A stretch of DNA of 64,000 nt from Roseiarcus sp963758335 (GTDB lineage: Bacteria > Pseudomonadota > Alphaproteobacteria > Rhizobiales > Beijerinckiaceae): the NCBI GenBank assembly GCA_963758335.1, contig CAVWVF010000002.1:1488001-1552000 (forward strand), given 5' to 3'. The notes under the pieces were generated by a model. It did no database searches, was not told the DNA's origin, and saw only the letters and a program-made list of their open reading frames with translations. Made by a program: the position numbers and the translations under genes. The first letter of the stretch is position 1, and the number at the start of each line of letters is the position of its first letter. Shown here piece after piece: positions 51,058 through 62,020 of the stretch.

Positions 51058-52179
51058 TCATGACCGTACGCGCAACGGCACAACGTTGGCGGTCTGCTCC
51101 TTGTCGAGAACAAGGCTCGCCCAGGTGTTGAGGGCAGAGACCCGGTCCGGCCAACGCAGACTTTTCTGGTACACGCCGCTTATGCCCGGCCGCACGTGGG
51201 CGAGGCATTGATCCAAGGCGTCGATGTCGAAGCGGCCGGCGAGATGACTGACGAAGGCGCGCCTGATGTCATGAAGCCAAAATTGCGAGGCATCGCCGCC
51301 TGCCTTTGCGCGGGCGCGTTTGAGCAGGTTCGCCCAATTGTTGAACGGTCTGCCGCCGGCGGAGGAGAAGACGAGATCGCTCGTGACTTGACGCGCCTCG
51401 ATAATGGCGCGCGCCGCCGGCGATAGCGGCAGCTCATGCGCCTGCCGCGCCTTCATCCGGTGGGCCGAAATGCGAATGCGGCCTTGGTCGAGATCGACGT
51501 CTGACCAACGCAGCCCTGCGGCCTCCGCGCGGCGCAAAGGCATGAGCAACAGAAAGCGGAGAAGATCACAGGCCGGTTCACCCGCCGCGGCCGCCCAGAT
51601 ACGGCGTAACGTCGCGATGGACGGAACGTGATCGCGCGCAGCCCCGGGCTTTGGCCTATCGTGGCGATCGACAGCGCTGCAAGGATTGATCGGGATCAAT
51701 TCCTGTTTGCAGCACCAGCCGAGGAACCGATTGAGGCCGCCGAAGATGTGCTTGCGCTGCGCGCCTGATCCGGGCGCTGTCTCGGCCAGCACGCGGACCA
51801 TGCGGGTGTCGACTGCGATCAACGGAAGCGCCGAGGCGTTCATGAGCGTGATTGCCAAACGAGCGTATCTGATGGCCTGTTTGCGCGACCGTTCCGAGGG
51901 CTCGCGGCGGGCCATCATCGCCTGCTCGTACAGGTCGAGCGCCTCGGCGACGGTCGTGGGAAGGATGGCCCGCGCGGCCTCTACGCTGGCCCGTGAGGCC
52001 ATGGCTTCGTGGCCGCTTGGGAGCGTCTCGAGCGCGTCGGTCTTGTCTTGCTTCAGCTCCCTCCGACCATTGGCGGCGCTACACCCCGGCGCGGATTCGA
52101 CGGCTGACGCTCCCCCCGCCATTCCCCTTCCTGGGAGATTCGCGGAAAACCCAGACAGAGATCGGAGGACGGCGGGCAC
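51058..52179 (-). CDS. int: tyrosine recombinase / phage-type integrase
   Basis: The 373-residue protein has a core-binding region (TTVAEALDLYEQAMMARREP) and catalytic residues in the usual order. Arg is in LMPLRRAEAAGLRW, the HxxR box is LHDIRRAFVSHLA, and the nucleophile Tyr is in ISGVYQKSL near residue 345. The N-terminal arm-binding domain is short or absent. An internal start near 52002 (MASRASVEAARAIL) is possible. It leads a minus-strand operon of HTH and zinc proteins, so it probably integrates the 48-52 kb element. Confidence 0.85.
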   Translation of the reverse strand: MPAVLRSLSGFSANLPGRGMAGGASAVESAPGCSAANGRRELKQDKTDALETLPSGHEAMASRASVEAARAILPTTVAEALDLYEQAMMARREPSERSRKQAIRYARLAITLMNASALPLIAVDTRMVRVLAETAPGSGAQRKHIFGGLNRFLGWCCKQELIPINPCSAVDRHDRPKPGAARDHVPSIATLRRIWAAAAGEPACDLLRFLLLMPLRRAEAAGLRWSDVDLDQGRIRISAHRMKARQAHELPLSPAARAIIEARQVTSDLVFSSAGGRPFNNWANLLKRARAKAGGDASQFWLHDIRRAFVSHLAGRFDIDALDQCLAHVRPGISGVYQKSLRWPDRVSALNTWASLVLDKEQTANVVPLRVRS

Positions 52180-53325
52180 CCTGCGGCCTCGGAAGCAACG
52201 GCGCGCGGACGGAAAGCGCGCTCAACAGATCCTTTGACCTGGCGCGCGTCGCCGCAGGCGGGCCATCGCGCCGGCAGGCGGCACGTTTCGCGGGCCGAAC
52301 ATGATCGGGACTTTGAGTAAAAGACGACGCAGAAAAGGAATTCGCGGTCGACCTGCGAGTCGTCTCGCGGATAGTCGCTACACCGCAAAGCCTTTTTTGC
52401 GACCAGATCGCAGCCCCTTAACTTGCTGTCAATCCAATAGCACTAACACGATAGGCTGGTCAGCGTCTTATTCCCCAGCGCCATTGGGGAAAGTCCTCTG
52501 CCTCCCTCGATCGCGGAATGTCGCGCCTCGTTTGGAGTTGCCCTTATGAGACCAGTTTTGGAGAAGCTGTTCAGAAGAAGAGCAGAATCGGCAAACACTA
52601 GCCAGCGCTCCGCCGTGCGTTATGAATCGGAAAGCGAGACGCCAAGCGCCTCGGGTAAAGACTCGGGGCTGAAATCCGAGAAGGTCGCACGCACCTTCGA
52701 CTCCATCGGCCGGCAAAACGAAGCATTACGGGCGCAGTTGGATTCAATTGAATGCTCGTTTCAAAATATCGAGGCGATCAGAGCACAATTTCACGACGCT
52801 CTGACCCCAATCGACCAGACCCTTGGGGAGATCGAACGCACGAAAGTCGCCCAACTCGAAGCCGAACGGAAACTGGAGAGCCTATCGACGGCGCATGAAC
52901 GCCTGAAGGGGGACCGCGCCGAACTAAGCGTCGAACGCGACGCACTGGCGTCTGCGCAGGACAAGCTGTTGGCGCGGGTCGCTGACCTCGAGCGCATGGT
53001 AATGGCGGCTGAAGCGGCCTCTTCGGAGGCGCGTTCCACATTGGTGGAGCAAAACGCCAAACTTGAGCGCATGGAACGGGAACTCGAGGACAATCGGCGC
53101 GGGCTTCATGCAGCAAGTGGGCAGCTTCCTGCGTTCCGCGCGGAATTCGCGGCCAAGGATAATCGTCTTCAGGAAGTCGAGCGGCAGCGCGCAACGCTGA
53201 ATGACCACTGCGATCTCCTCACACAGGAAAACGCAACGCTGCGAATGAGGATCGAAGAGTTCGTCGCCAATACATCGAAGCTCGGCCGGCAATTGACAGA
53301 GCTGAAGAACCAGCGCGACGAACTA

Positions 53326-54384
53326 GAGCGGAATCCGATCATCCTGTATCGTGCTCATAACCACAGGATTTGAAGTAATTTGTACATTGCGAGGGCTTGA
53401 AGATTTCGGCGCAGGTTTCGAGGGCGCGCATGAGGCCCGCGACGGTCCGTTCGGCGATTTTGCGCAGGAAGGCTTTGAGCTTGGAGAAGGCTTTTTCGAT
53501 GGGGTTCATATCAGGACTGTAGGCTGGGAGATATCGCAACTCCGCGCCCGCCGCCTTGATGAGTTGCTCGACCCGCGGCCCCTTGTGAGCCGGGAGATTG
53601 TCCATGACGACGATCTCGCCGGGCGAGAGCGTGGGGACGAGGCATGTCTCCAGCCAATCCTCGAACAGGGCGGCGTTGATCGGTCCATCGAAAGTCTTTG
53701 CCGCCGTCAGGCCGCGAAGGCGAAGGCCGGCGACCAAAGTCACCGTTTTGTAGTGACTGTGCGGGATGGCCGCCCGCAAGCGGCGCCCGCGCCGGCAACG
53801 TCCGCCTTTGCGCGCGAGATTGGTGGAGGCTCCGGTCTCGTCAACGAAAACGAGTTTCGTCGGATCGAGATCGAGCTGCCCCGCGAACCATTCCCGGCGT
53901 CGACTTTGCACGTCAGCGCGTTGTTGTTCCTCGGCATGCGCTGTTTTTTTTAAAGGTGATCTCGTGACGGTCGAAGAAACGCCACAGCACAGAGACCGCA
54001 AAGCGCTCGCCGCAATTGGCGATCAGCCGCTCCTGGATCTCGAGCAGCGTCATGTCCGGGCTGCGCCGGATCAGGCCCAACAGATAGTCGCGATGCGCCT
54101 CGATCCGGCCGGAGCGTCGGTCGCCGCCAGAAGGCGCCGGCGAAATCTCGCCCGTGGTTTGGAACCGCTTCACCCAGCGCACTGCGCTCGCTATGCTCAC
54201 TTTGAAATGCGCGGCCGCCTGATTGCGCGACAACCCGCCCAAGACCACCGCCTCAACCACGCGCTCGCGAAGATCGTTGGAAAGACCCATCCCCGCCGCC
54301 CCCATTCTCGCAGCGTGAATGACGAAGCAGAAATTAACCGATTCGGGAATCCCCCAACCAATTCAATCCGTTCGGATACCGCTC
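53326..54384 (-). mobile_element. IS630-family element
   Basis: Terminal inverted repeats GAGCGGAATCCGATC at the left and GAGCGGTATCCGAACGG (inverted) at the right are flanked by TA (53324-53325, 54385-54386), the standard IS630 target. Length is 1059 bases. Confidence 0.9.
53339..54305 (-). CDS. IS630 family transposase, probably made by programmed frameshift
   Basis: The upstream frame (from 54305) gives the helix-turn-helix half: MGLSNDLRERVVEAVVLGGL, AAAHFKVSIASAVRWVKRFQ. The downstream frame (ending 53339) gives the DDE half: TKLVFVDETGASTNLARKGG, GEIVVMDNLPAHKGPRVEQL and YSPDMNPIEKAFSKLKAFLR. They overlap at a run of eight A bases on the coding strand near 53944-53951. Two overlapping frames joined at an A-run are usual in IS630, so I regard it as intact. 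Confidence 0.82.
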
Positions 54385-55088
54385 TAAAACGTCGGCTGGA
54401 GAAAGTGGAGACTTCCTTTGGTCAGGAAAAGACCGCGCATGCGACGCTGAAGGCGGCTCATCTCGATGCCATGGAGGCGCAGCGGCTAAGCGAAGCTAAT
54501 CTTCAGGAGAAATTTGTCGCAACGACCACGCGACTAGAAGCTGCAGAGCGGCTTCTGTCCGAGGCGCGGGCCGGACTGCATGAACAGGACGCGGCAATTC
54601 GAGAGTTCGAACAGCAAGCCCTCGAGAAGTCGCTCGCGGCGAAGTCGTTGGAGGCCCAGATCGCCGATCTTGAGAAGGCTCTCGCCTCGGCGCGGGCTAT
54701 TCATGTGGAAGTCGAAGTAGCGCGCGCCGCCGCCGTGGAGCAGTCAGCGACGCTCGCCAAGTCTCTGAGGGACAAGGAGGTCGCCCTTCAACGGGCCGAA
54801 CAGAAGATCGCGACGCTCGAAGCCACCGTCGGGGAGCACAAGACAGCGACAATCGGCGAGCGCACCTTGTTCGAGGAAAAGATCGACAAGCTCACAGAGC
54901 AGCTCGAAGCCGAGTCTGCTGCGCGTTTGTTCGCAGAGGGAGCTCTGCAGACTGCTCGGGAAGAGCGCATCGCGCGCCGCCAGGACGGCGACGACGTTGC
55001 ATCTCCGAACGAAGCGCTCTTCGCGAAGGAAGCGCCCTCCGCGAAGACAGAATCCGCCCAGGGTAAGATTTTGCGGTTGAGACGTTAG

Positions 55089-55560
55089 GCACGCTTAGTC
55101 ACACGCACTTTCCGCGCCAGACCGTTGCTAGCGCCTTTGCAGCGTTGCAGAGCCTTTGTGCCGCGCGCCAAGCAATCCCTGCTTTCCTGTCGACAGCGCC
55201 AGTTCTTGAACATGTCAACCGCTCTGTCTCAATCGGCTCGGCATTGCGAAGGGTGAACTTCCGCGTGGCGCCAGAAGCAGCTTCTTGGACCCCGCTCGAC
55301 AAAGATTCCGCCTATGCCAAAGACAGCCCGCTCACCCCCTGGCCGCCGCCGGCGCGGCAGCGGTCGGCGCGGCAGCCGCCGGAGCCGCAGCCTACGGAGC
55401 CGGCTGCGTACAGGCTGTGGATGTCTACGGCCGCTTGGTGACGCAGTGTTATTAGCTCGGGTCCTTGCGAGAACTTCCTGCGCCGGCTCGGCGGGCGCCG
55501 GTTGATACCTGTCCGCGGACCAACGTGATGTCCCTGCGCCCTCATCTGCGCTTCGTTCTT
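55089..55560. other. stretch with only an Ala/Gly-rich frame remnant
   Basis: One plus-strand frame ending at 55455 reads AAAGAAAVGAAAAGAAAYGA followed by GCVQAVDVYGRLVTQCY, like the end of a small Gly-zipper secreted protein. No start or signal peptide is visible. The rest shows no gene. Confidence 0.35.
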
Positions 55561-55562
55561 TA

Positions 55563-55877
55563 CAGCGGTCTCTGACTGCTCGGTCCCCGGGAACCATCTT
55601 TCGGTCCTCAGTCTCCGAGCGAGGCGGCAATTCTGCACCGGTACGACCGGGCTCCGACGATCGCCGTGAGGCGAGGAGCACAGAGCTTTGGGGCCGGGGA
55701 TGGAATCGTAAGGGATGGACTATCGAAATGCTGCGCGAAGGCGAGGGCTGGCGCAAGGGCGAGACGTGGCGCTCCAGGGTCAACCCGGATGGGCCAATTG
55801 ACCCCGAGGCCATCAAGATCCACAGGATTCGGGGAGGCGAGAGCGGGAAGGCGTTGGGGATTGAAAATGGAGATTGA
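55563..55877 (+). CDS. unrecognised gene fragment or small ORF
   Basis: An open frame ends with RGWNRKGWTIEMLREGEGWR, KGETWRSRVNPDGPIDPEAI and KIHRIRGGESGKALGIENGD. Its composition is protein-like, while the overlapping ATG-started frame is not. I find no clear start codon, so it may be the 3' end of a lost gene. Confidence 0.35.
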   Translation, partial: QRSLTARSPGTIFRSSVSERGGNSAPVRPGSDDRREARSTELWGRGWNRKGWTIEMLREGEGWRKGETWRSRVNPDGPIDPEAIKIHRIRGGESGKALGIENGD

Positions 55878-55893
55878 GTAAGCTGTCACCGCA

Positions 55894-56052
55894 ATGCCCT
55901 GGATGGAGCGCGGGGCTGTCGGCGTGTTTCCGCGCGGCGAATCAGGTAAAGACCAATTGGCGGCATTGTCTCAGGCGGCCGCTTACGAAATCGAAGCGCT
56001 TCCCAGCGTGGTCGACACAAAGGCCACGATCCTGCGAGTTCGCATAAGGTAG
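55894..56052 (+). CDS. small ORF directly upstream of parA (52 aa)
   Basis: MPWMERGAVGVFPRGESGKD continues DQLAALSQAAAYEIEALPSV and ends 12 bases before the parA ATG. It could be a small co-transcribed protein or the tail of a displaced gene. No family recognised. Confidence 0.35.
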   Translation: MPWMERGAVGVFPRGESGKDQLAALSQAAAYEIEALPSVVDTKATILRVRIR

Positions 56053-56064
56053 GAACCAAAGCCC

Positions 56065-56910
56065 ATGAACGCGATCCATCCGCTCGATCGCGAGCCCGAA
56101 ACCGGTGCGCGGCCGCGCGTTCTCGCCATGGCGAACCAGAAGGGCGGGGTCGGCAAGAGCACCACCGCCATCAATCTCGGAACCGCCCTCGCCGCGATCG
56201 GAGAGCGCGTTATCATTATCGATCTCGATCCCCAGGGCAACGCGTCGACCGGGCTTGGCATCGATCGCAAATCTCGCGTCACTTCAAGTTACGACATGCT
56301 GGTTGGAGAACGCGCGTTGCGAGACGTCATCATCCCGACAGCAGTGCCGCGCCTGTTCATCGCGCCCTCGACTATGGATCTTCTCGGGGTCGAACTGGAA
56401 ATCTCCGGGCACGACGACCGCTCCTATAAACTGCGCAACGCGCTTCGGACCTATGGCAAATCCAGCGGCGACGATCCTGAATCCGTCACCTATGTCGTGG
56501 TTGATTGCCCGCCGTCGCTCAACCTTCTGACCATCAACGCTCTCGCCGCTGCAGACGCGGTAGTCGTCCCGCTGCAGTGCGAGTTCTTCGCGCTCGAAGG
56601 CCTGTCGCAACTTTTGACGACGGTCGAGCAGGTCCGCCGCACCCTCAATCAGGCTCTGACGATTTATGGCGTTGTGTTGACCATGTACGATGCCCGCAAC
56701 AGCCTCGCCGGGCAAGTCGTTGCGGACGTGCGCGCGTATATGGGCGACAAAGTCTACGAGACGGTCATCCCCCGCAATGTACGCCTCTCCGAGGCGCCTT
56801 CGCACGGAAAGCCAGCGTTGCTTTACGATCTCAAGTGCGCGGGCAGCCAAGCCTATCTCAAGCTCGCTTCCGAAGTCATTCAACGCGAAGTACGTTGGCG
56901 CGCCGCCTGA
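56065..56910 (+). CDS. parA: ParA-type chromosome/plasmid partition ATPase
   Basis: The 281-residue protein has a deviant Walker A, MANQKGGVGKSTTAINLGTA (signature Lys 26). Walker A' is IIIDLDPQGNASTGLG and Walker B is YVVVDCPPSLNLLTINALAA. VVPLQCEFFALEGLSQLLTT follows. It lacks the extra N-terminal HTH of type Ia plasmid ParA, so it is of the chromosomal Soj/ParA kind. It powers DNA segregation with ParB on the nucleoid. parB starts 38 bases downstream. The gidA/gidB genes that usually precede chromosomal parAB are absent, which favours a plasmid, chromid or relocated copy. Confidence 0.92.
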   Translation: MNAIHPLDREPETGARPRVLAMANQKGGVGKSTTAINLGTALAAIGERVIIIDLDPQGNASTGLGIDRKSRVTSSYDMLVGERALRDVIIPTAVPRLFIAPSTMDLLGVELEISGHDDRSYKLRNALRTYGKSSGDDPESVTYVVVDCPPSLNLLTINALAAADAVVVPLQCEFFALEGLSQLLTTVEQVRRTLNQALTIYGVVLTMYDARNSLAGQVVADVRAYMGDKVYETVIPRNVRLSEAPSHGKPALLYDLKCAGSQAYLKLASEVIQREVRWRAA

Positions 56911-56948
56911 GTACGCGCTCTCTACCGCCCGAAGGAGTACCAAGACCC

Positions 56949-57833
<885 letters not shown>

Positions 57834-57873
57834 GGTCAAAACCCAATCGGCCGGACCGGTTTCGTGAAGGGTT

Positions 57874-58600
57874 TCAGACGCCGGCCCGTTCACGAACGGG
57901 GACGTAGGCCGGCGGGCCGGCGTCTGAAGGCCTCCGAGGGAGGTTCGCTGCGATCGATCGCCCGGCTCCCGCCGATTGGATGGCGCGAGAGGAGAGTGCG
58001 CGTCCTCCCATGACCGACGAGGAGCGCATCGCGCTGTGATGGGCGGCTCGAACCCCTGACCCGTCTGGATGATGGCGCGCCGCCTCGGACTCCACGACAA
58101 CCACGTGCTGGTCCAGTCCAAGCAAAATAAGCACGCCGCGCTCGAACTGGAACGCCGACTTCCACCTTGGCCTTGTCGCGCGGCTTGTACGGCCGTGCCG
58201 GAACCACTGCGGTGCCGTAGTGCGACGCCATATCGGCATAAGTGCGACCAGCGGCTCGTAGAAGCAGGCCCGGGTGATCCCGGCGCGCAGGTTGTCGCTG
58301 ATGATCTGCCGCGGCGCGCCACCGATGAACGCCAGCATGGCGACGTGCGCGGCAATCCAATCCGGCAGCGACTGCGTCCAGGTCGCTTCGGCGAAGGTGT
58401 AGCTGGAGGCGCCCAGCACCGCGACGAATATCTCGGCCCGGCGCACCTCTCCGGTCGCCCCGTCGATCACCTCCATGGCGTGACCGGCGAAGTCGACGAA
58501 GATCCGCTCACCCGCGGTGTGCACCTGGCGCAGTGTCGGCTTCAGCCGGCCAACCCATTCGCGATATCGCCCAAACCGTGATCGCCGAGATCGGCGTCGA
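57874..58600 (-). pseudogene. istA: IS21-family IstA transposase fragment, frameshifted
   Basis: The minus strand contains RYREWVGRLKPTLRQVHTAG, ERIFVDFAGHAMEVIDGATG (first catalytic Asp) and AEIFVAVLGASSYTFAEATW. It also contains FIGGAPRQIISDNLRAGITR (second Asp). In another frame come MASHYGTAVVPARPYKPRDK and AKVEV (third acid). The N-terminal HTH and the IstB ATPase gene are missing. Confidence 0.75.
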
Positions 58601-58721
58601 TATGAAGGCCTTCCCCACGGCCGACCATCTGCTCTCCTGGGCCGGCATTTGTCCACGGCTCGACGAAACCACGCCGGGTCGAGGCGGGTACGAGGCGAGC
58701 ATGCTCGCGCTATGGTTGTAG
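58550..58721 (+). pseudogene. IS110-family transposase C-terminal remnant
   Basis: QPIRDIAQTVIAEIGVDMKA, FPTADHLLSWAGICPRLDET and PGRGGYEAS match the Transposase_20 domain of IS110-like enzymes. It is a different lineage from the IS110 at 25775. Only ~50 codons remain, directly against the IS21 fragment. Confidence 0.6.
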
Positions 58722-58889
58722 GTGACCGCCCTCCTGCATCGTTGACGAGTCCCGCCCCGATCCTGCGGTCGCGGCTACGCCGTGGCCGGCCGAGCCCGGC
58801 GGCTTTTGCAGGACTGGCGGAAGAAGCCGGGCGATCATCCGCTCGGCGCCGGTTGCAGGGAAAGGATGGCGGCGCAACCCGCCGGAATT

Positions 58890-58962
58890 ACGGGGGTTTC
58901 TGTAGACCCGGAAACTGCGTCGGTTTGCCGGGACTGCATGGTGGGCGATGCAGGGATCGAAC
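58890..58962 (-). repeat. tRNA 3' end plus hairpin repeat, inverted copy
   Basis: On the minus strand GTTCGATCCCTGCATCGCCC followed by ACCA (58962-58939) has the tRNA T-loop, acceptor strand and CCA. It then has TGCAGTCCCGGCAAACCGAC and a CAGTTTCCGGG half that closes the same hairpin as at 1707-1732. The T-stem no longer pairs and nothing upstream is tRNA-like. A third, partial copy (CCACCATCCAGTCCCGGCAA) is at 63446-63468. Confidence 0.65.
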
Positions 58963-59039
58963 TGATGGCCATCGCAGCTTGGCATCTGTAATTCGGCGTG
59001 AAGTCCCAACGCTGATCGACGCAATAAGCGATTGAAATA

Positions 59040-60425
59040 ATTTACTCGGGTGGGATCAACTCGTGGCGCCGATTTACAGCTAAGGGAAAAGGCACTAGCG
59101 GTGGACCCGCGAGGCTGAAACTACCGATGAGTTAGGCAGGCGCGGACCGCCCCATAGTAGTGATGAAGGGGTAACGCCCGTGGAGCGAAGGGGGTGGGTC
59201 ACTTGCGGCACTCGTTGGGTCAACGGGAGACCGGAGGAACCCGACTGCCGGAGGCGCCAGCCTTCGTTGAGTGCCACGAGCCGGATGAGGCGAGAGTTCT
59301 CACGTCCGGATCTGGTGCAGCGAGGCTAGCTGCCATTCCAGCGGGTGAGAGTCCCGCCAACACAAGGAGTCAGTCATATCCAGCGGCAGGGCGGGCGACC
59401 AATCTGCCGGAAGCCTGGAAGTAAAAGCCCTCTGGGGCCGGGGAACCGGTTCGATCCGACAAAGGGGGGCGAGCAACCTGGCAGGCCGCAACGTAAGCAA
59501 ACCGGGAAGCCTCGAAAGACGTGCCCCGCGTGAAGCGGATTGCGGGAACTTTGGGAGTGCCGAGCCGCTCAGATCTCGGCGAAGGCCATGTCGGCATCGA
59601 AGAACTGGACCATAACGATGTTCGAACTCCCCGGGGTCATAGAGGACGGCATGCCAGGCAGGAATGGTCAGCGAAAGCCCGGAACCGCTCGCGGGTCGCC
59701 TAGGCGCTCCCGCACAGCGAAGGCATCTCGTATAAGCCGCCATGCGGCGAAGTCGGGATGCGCCCGCGAGTGGGGCGGATGGGGTCGATTAAGTGATGAC
59801 GGACCGGGACAGCATAACCCGGACCCGAGCGAGGACCCCTGGGGCGGAGGACTACCCCACCTCCATGGCGGTGCATTGACGCGCAACCGTCCCGACACAG
59901 CGCGGGATTATTCTGCTTGCCAAGCGATGCACGAAGGATGGACGCAAACCGAGCGGGAAGCGGCGTATGCCGGGAGCAGGCTTAAGCCGACCAGCGCCTC
60001 GGGAAGGCCCCATCTGATAGGCCAGCCTTCCAGCCGGGGAAAACCCGCCGTACGGAATGATAGGGGGGATCAAGGAAACGTCGGCATCATCCGAAGCCCG
60101 GTCCGCGCCTTGATCCTACCCGACTGAGAGGCTCGGGGTGAAATTCCCCGGGCCTACTCGGCGTGTGGAAACAGAGCTACGGCTGAGCCACTAAGGCACC
60201 GCCAGACGAAAGGGGCCGGAACAGACATGCTCAGCCTAACGCCACCGCGCCACACCTCGACTTTACCGACTCCGGTCAGTTGGCGTGGGACCAAGCGTCT
60301 AGGCGCTATAGGTACCGGGAGGGGCCGCTTGAGGTCAGTCCGCTCAACAAAGTCGGGCCGGGGCAAATACGCCGGCCTCGGCCCGAACTTCAGAGGGACC
60401 GCGTCCGCCTTCGGTGAAGGCTATT
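59040..60425 (+). ncRNA. group II intron-like, ORF-free RNA region (one or more introns)
   Basis: About 1.4 kb without a credible gene has intron-like structure. The block GGACCGCCCCATAGTAGTGA is the kind of sequence that normally precedes the maturase gene. The 35-nt hairpin at 59278-59312 (GAGCCGGATGAGG, GAGA loop region, CTCACGTCCGGATC) has the domain V shape. The sequence then continues GCGGGTGAGAGTCCCGCC and later CGGGGTGAAATTCCCCGGG, patterns common in intron domain I. This suggests a second intron starts right after the first, or a degraded twintron. The maturase gene is deleted. Exact ends are uncertain. Confidence 0.5.
59278..59312 (+). ncRNA. group II intron domain V hairpin
   Basis: GAGCCGGA pairs with TCCGGATC at the base (one G-A mismatch). 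A two-base bulge (CG) and an upper stem with a GAGA loop follow. This is the size and shape of the catalytic domain V. Confidence 0.55.
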
Positions 60426-60560
60426 GGTCCGGGTGACCACTCTGACATCGCCATACTCGCACATCGCAGTGCGCGGGTCCCTAGCTCCCGCCGATCGCCC
60501 AGGCGCCGAAGCCGACCACGCCAACGCTGCGGCCGATTCGTCCGAAGATTCTCGACCGCA

Positions 60561-61485
60561 TTACGGCTTCACCCACTGTCCGTTGGCCTTGGACGACTTG
60601 ACCGCCGCCTCGATGAAGGCGAGGCCTTTGACACCGTCTTCGATCGTGGGGAACTGGACGCCCTCGGGCGGCTTCCCGCCGCCGCGCGCAGCCTTGATGG
60701 CCGCCGCGACCTCGGAATAGACGTTGGCGAAGCCCTCGAGATAGCCCTCCGGATGGCCGGGCGGCACGCGGGTCACGCGGCCGGCGGCTGCGCCCGATTC
60801 CGGCCCGCCGCGGGTAAGGATCCGGGTCGGCTCGTTGAGCGGCGACCAGAAGAGCTGGTTCGGATTCTCCTGCCTCCAGACGAGACCTCCCTTGGTCCCA
60901 TAGACCCGCAGCATCAGCGCATTCTCGTTGCCCGGCGCGACTTGGCTCGCCCACAGCGCACCGCGCGCGCCGCCCGCGTAGCGCATCAGGATCTGGACGT
61001 TGTCGTCGAGCCTCCGCCCCTCGCCAAAGACCGCGAGGTCGGCCGCGAGGTCGGAGAGCTCGAGCCCGGTGACGTAGTCGGCGAGGTTGAAGGCGTGCGT
61101 GCCGATGTCGCCGAGCGCCCCCCCAGCGCCCGAGCGCTTCGGATCGGTGCGCCACTCGGCCTGCTTGTTGCCGCTCTTCTCGGTCGGCCCCGTCAGCCAG
61201 TCCTGAGCATATTCAACCTGCACGAGGCGGATGACGCCGAGATCGCCGCCCTGGAACATCTCGCGCATGCGGCGCACCAGCGGATAGCCGGATAGTTGCC
61301 CGACTTTTCCATCGCCGCCTAGATCCTCCCGGCTTCGGCGAGCGAGACCGTCAGCGGCTTGTCGCAGATGGCGTGGATTCCCGCCTCGAGGAAGGCGATG
61401 GCCGGCCCGGCGTGCATGTGGTTCGGCGTGACGATCGAGACAGCCTCGATGCCGTCGGGTCGCCGCGGCTCCGCCTTCGCCATCC
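60561..61485 (-). pseudogene. Gfo/Idh/MocA-family oxidoreductase, N-terminally truncated and frameshifted
   Basis: The piece at 61485-61320 reads GIEAVSIVTPNHMHAGPAIA and AICDKPLTVSLAEAGRI, the end of the NAD-binding fold with the Lys of CDKP. After a stop and deletion the second frame gives SGYPLVRRMREMFQGGDLGV, VEYAQDWLTGPTEKSGNKQA, GALGDIGTHAFNLADYVTGL (catalytic His) and the full C-terminal beta-sheet domain to GQWVKP. The first ~90 residues with the GxGxxG are absent. It cannot bind cofactor as it stands. Confidence 0.78.
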
Positions 61486-62015
61486 AGGATCAGAACCGCC
61501 GCTGCCCACGGTCGGACGAGACGAACCCAAAACAAACACCATCTTTGGAAACGGAAGTTTTCGGCCAGAGACTTGCTCTTTGGCGAAGAAGCGACTGGCT
61601 TTCCGTTCGGAAGAGAGCGTGTATGCCGTGGTAGGCGGCCGACGTAGCCGCCGACGAACTCTCCGCCCCGGCGATCGCGCCGACCGACCCCAGGCACAGA
61701 GGTGCGCTCGCGGCTCCGCAATGTGGCGCAATCCGTGCCGCCGTCGGTCCGGCTGGTAAGAAACCGCCTCAGGCGCGTGAGCGGACTCATCGGATCACAA
61801 GGGCGCGGACGCTGGGAGCGTCTGCGGTTCGAGTTGACCCGCCTACGTCCTTGCGTTCGGTCCGATTTTCGATGGTCCACAAACCCGAAGAACGCCAAAG
61901 GGCGCAGCGCCCCGGCCATTCGGCGCTTACGATAGCAATAGTGCGGCGGTCTATCGAGGGAGGAAGCCGCGACGAGGCGGCGCTCTTCGTCGTTCGTGGG
62001 GTTCGGGCGCCAACG
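61486..62015. other. unassigned stretch between oxidoreductase relic and TetR gene
   Basis: Short low-complexity frames only; no ribosome sites, RNA or repeat that I can recognise. Confidence 0.4.
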
Positions 62016-62020
62016 GGCGG

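Larger units (their letters stand above)
52546..55088 (+). pseudogene. crescentin-like coiled-coil protein gene split by IS630
   Basis: The first part (52546-53325) begins MRPVLEKLFRRRAESANTSQ and is nearly all coiled coil. It includes IDQTLGEIERTKVAQLEAER, LARVADLERMVMAAEAASSE and RMRIEEFVANTSKLGRQLTE. The second part (54387-55088) continues KRRLEKVETSFGQEKTAHAT to LEEKIDKLTEQLEAESAARL-type heptads and ends GKILRLRR. Removing IS630 and one TA joins the two as NQRDELKRRLEK in frame, giving about 493 residues. The sequence style matches crescentin-type filament proteins. It lies 1 kb upstream of parA, so a role in segregation or cell shape is possible. As present, the insertion disrupts it. 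Confidence 0.75.

Noticed and set aside
57855..57905. parS site after parB (GGTTTCGTGAAGGG, CGTTCACGAACG)
   Set aside because: It does not match the TGTTTCACGTGAAACA palindrome well enough; the similarity is limited to short halves.
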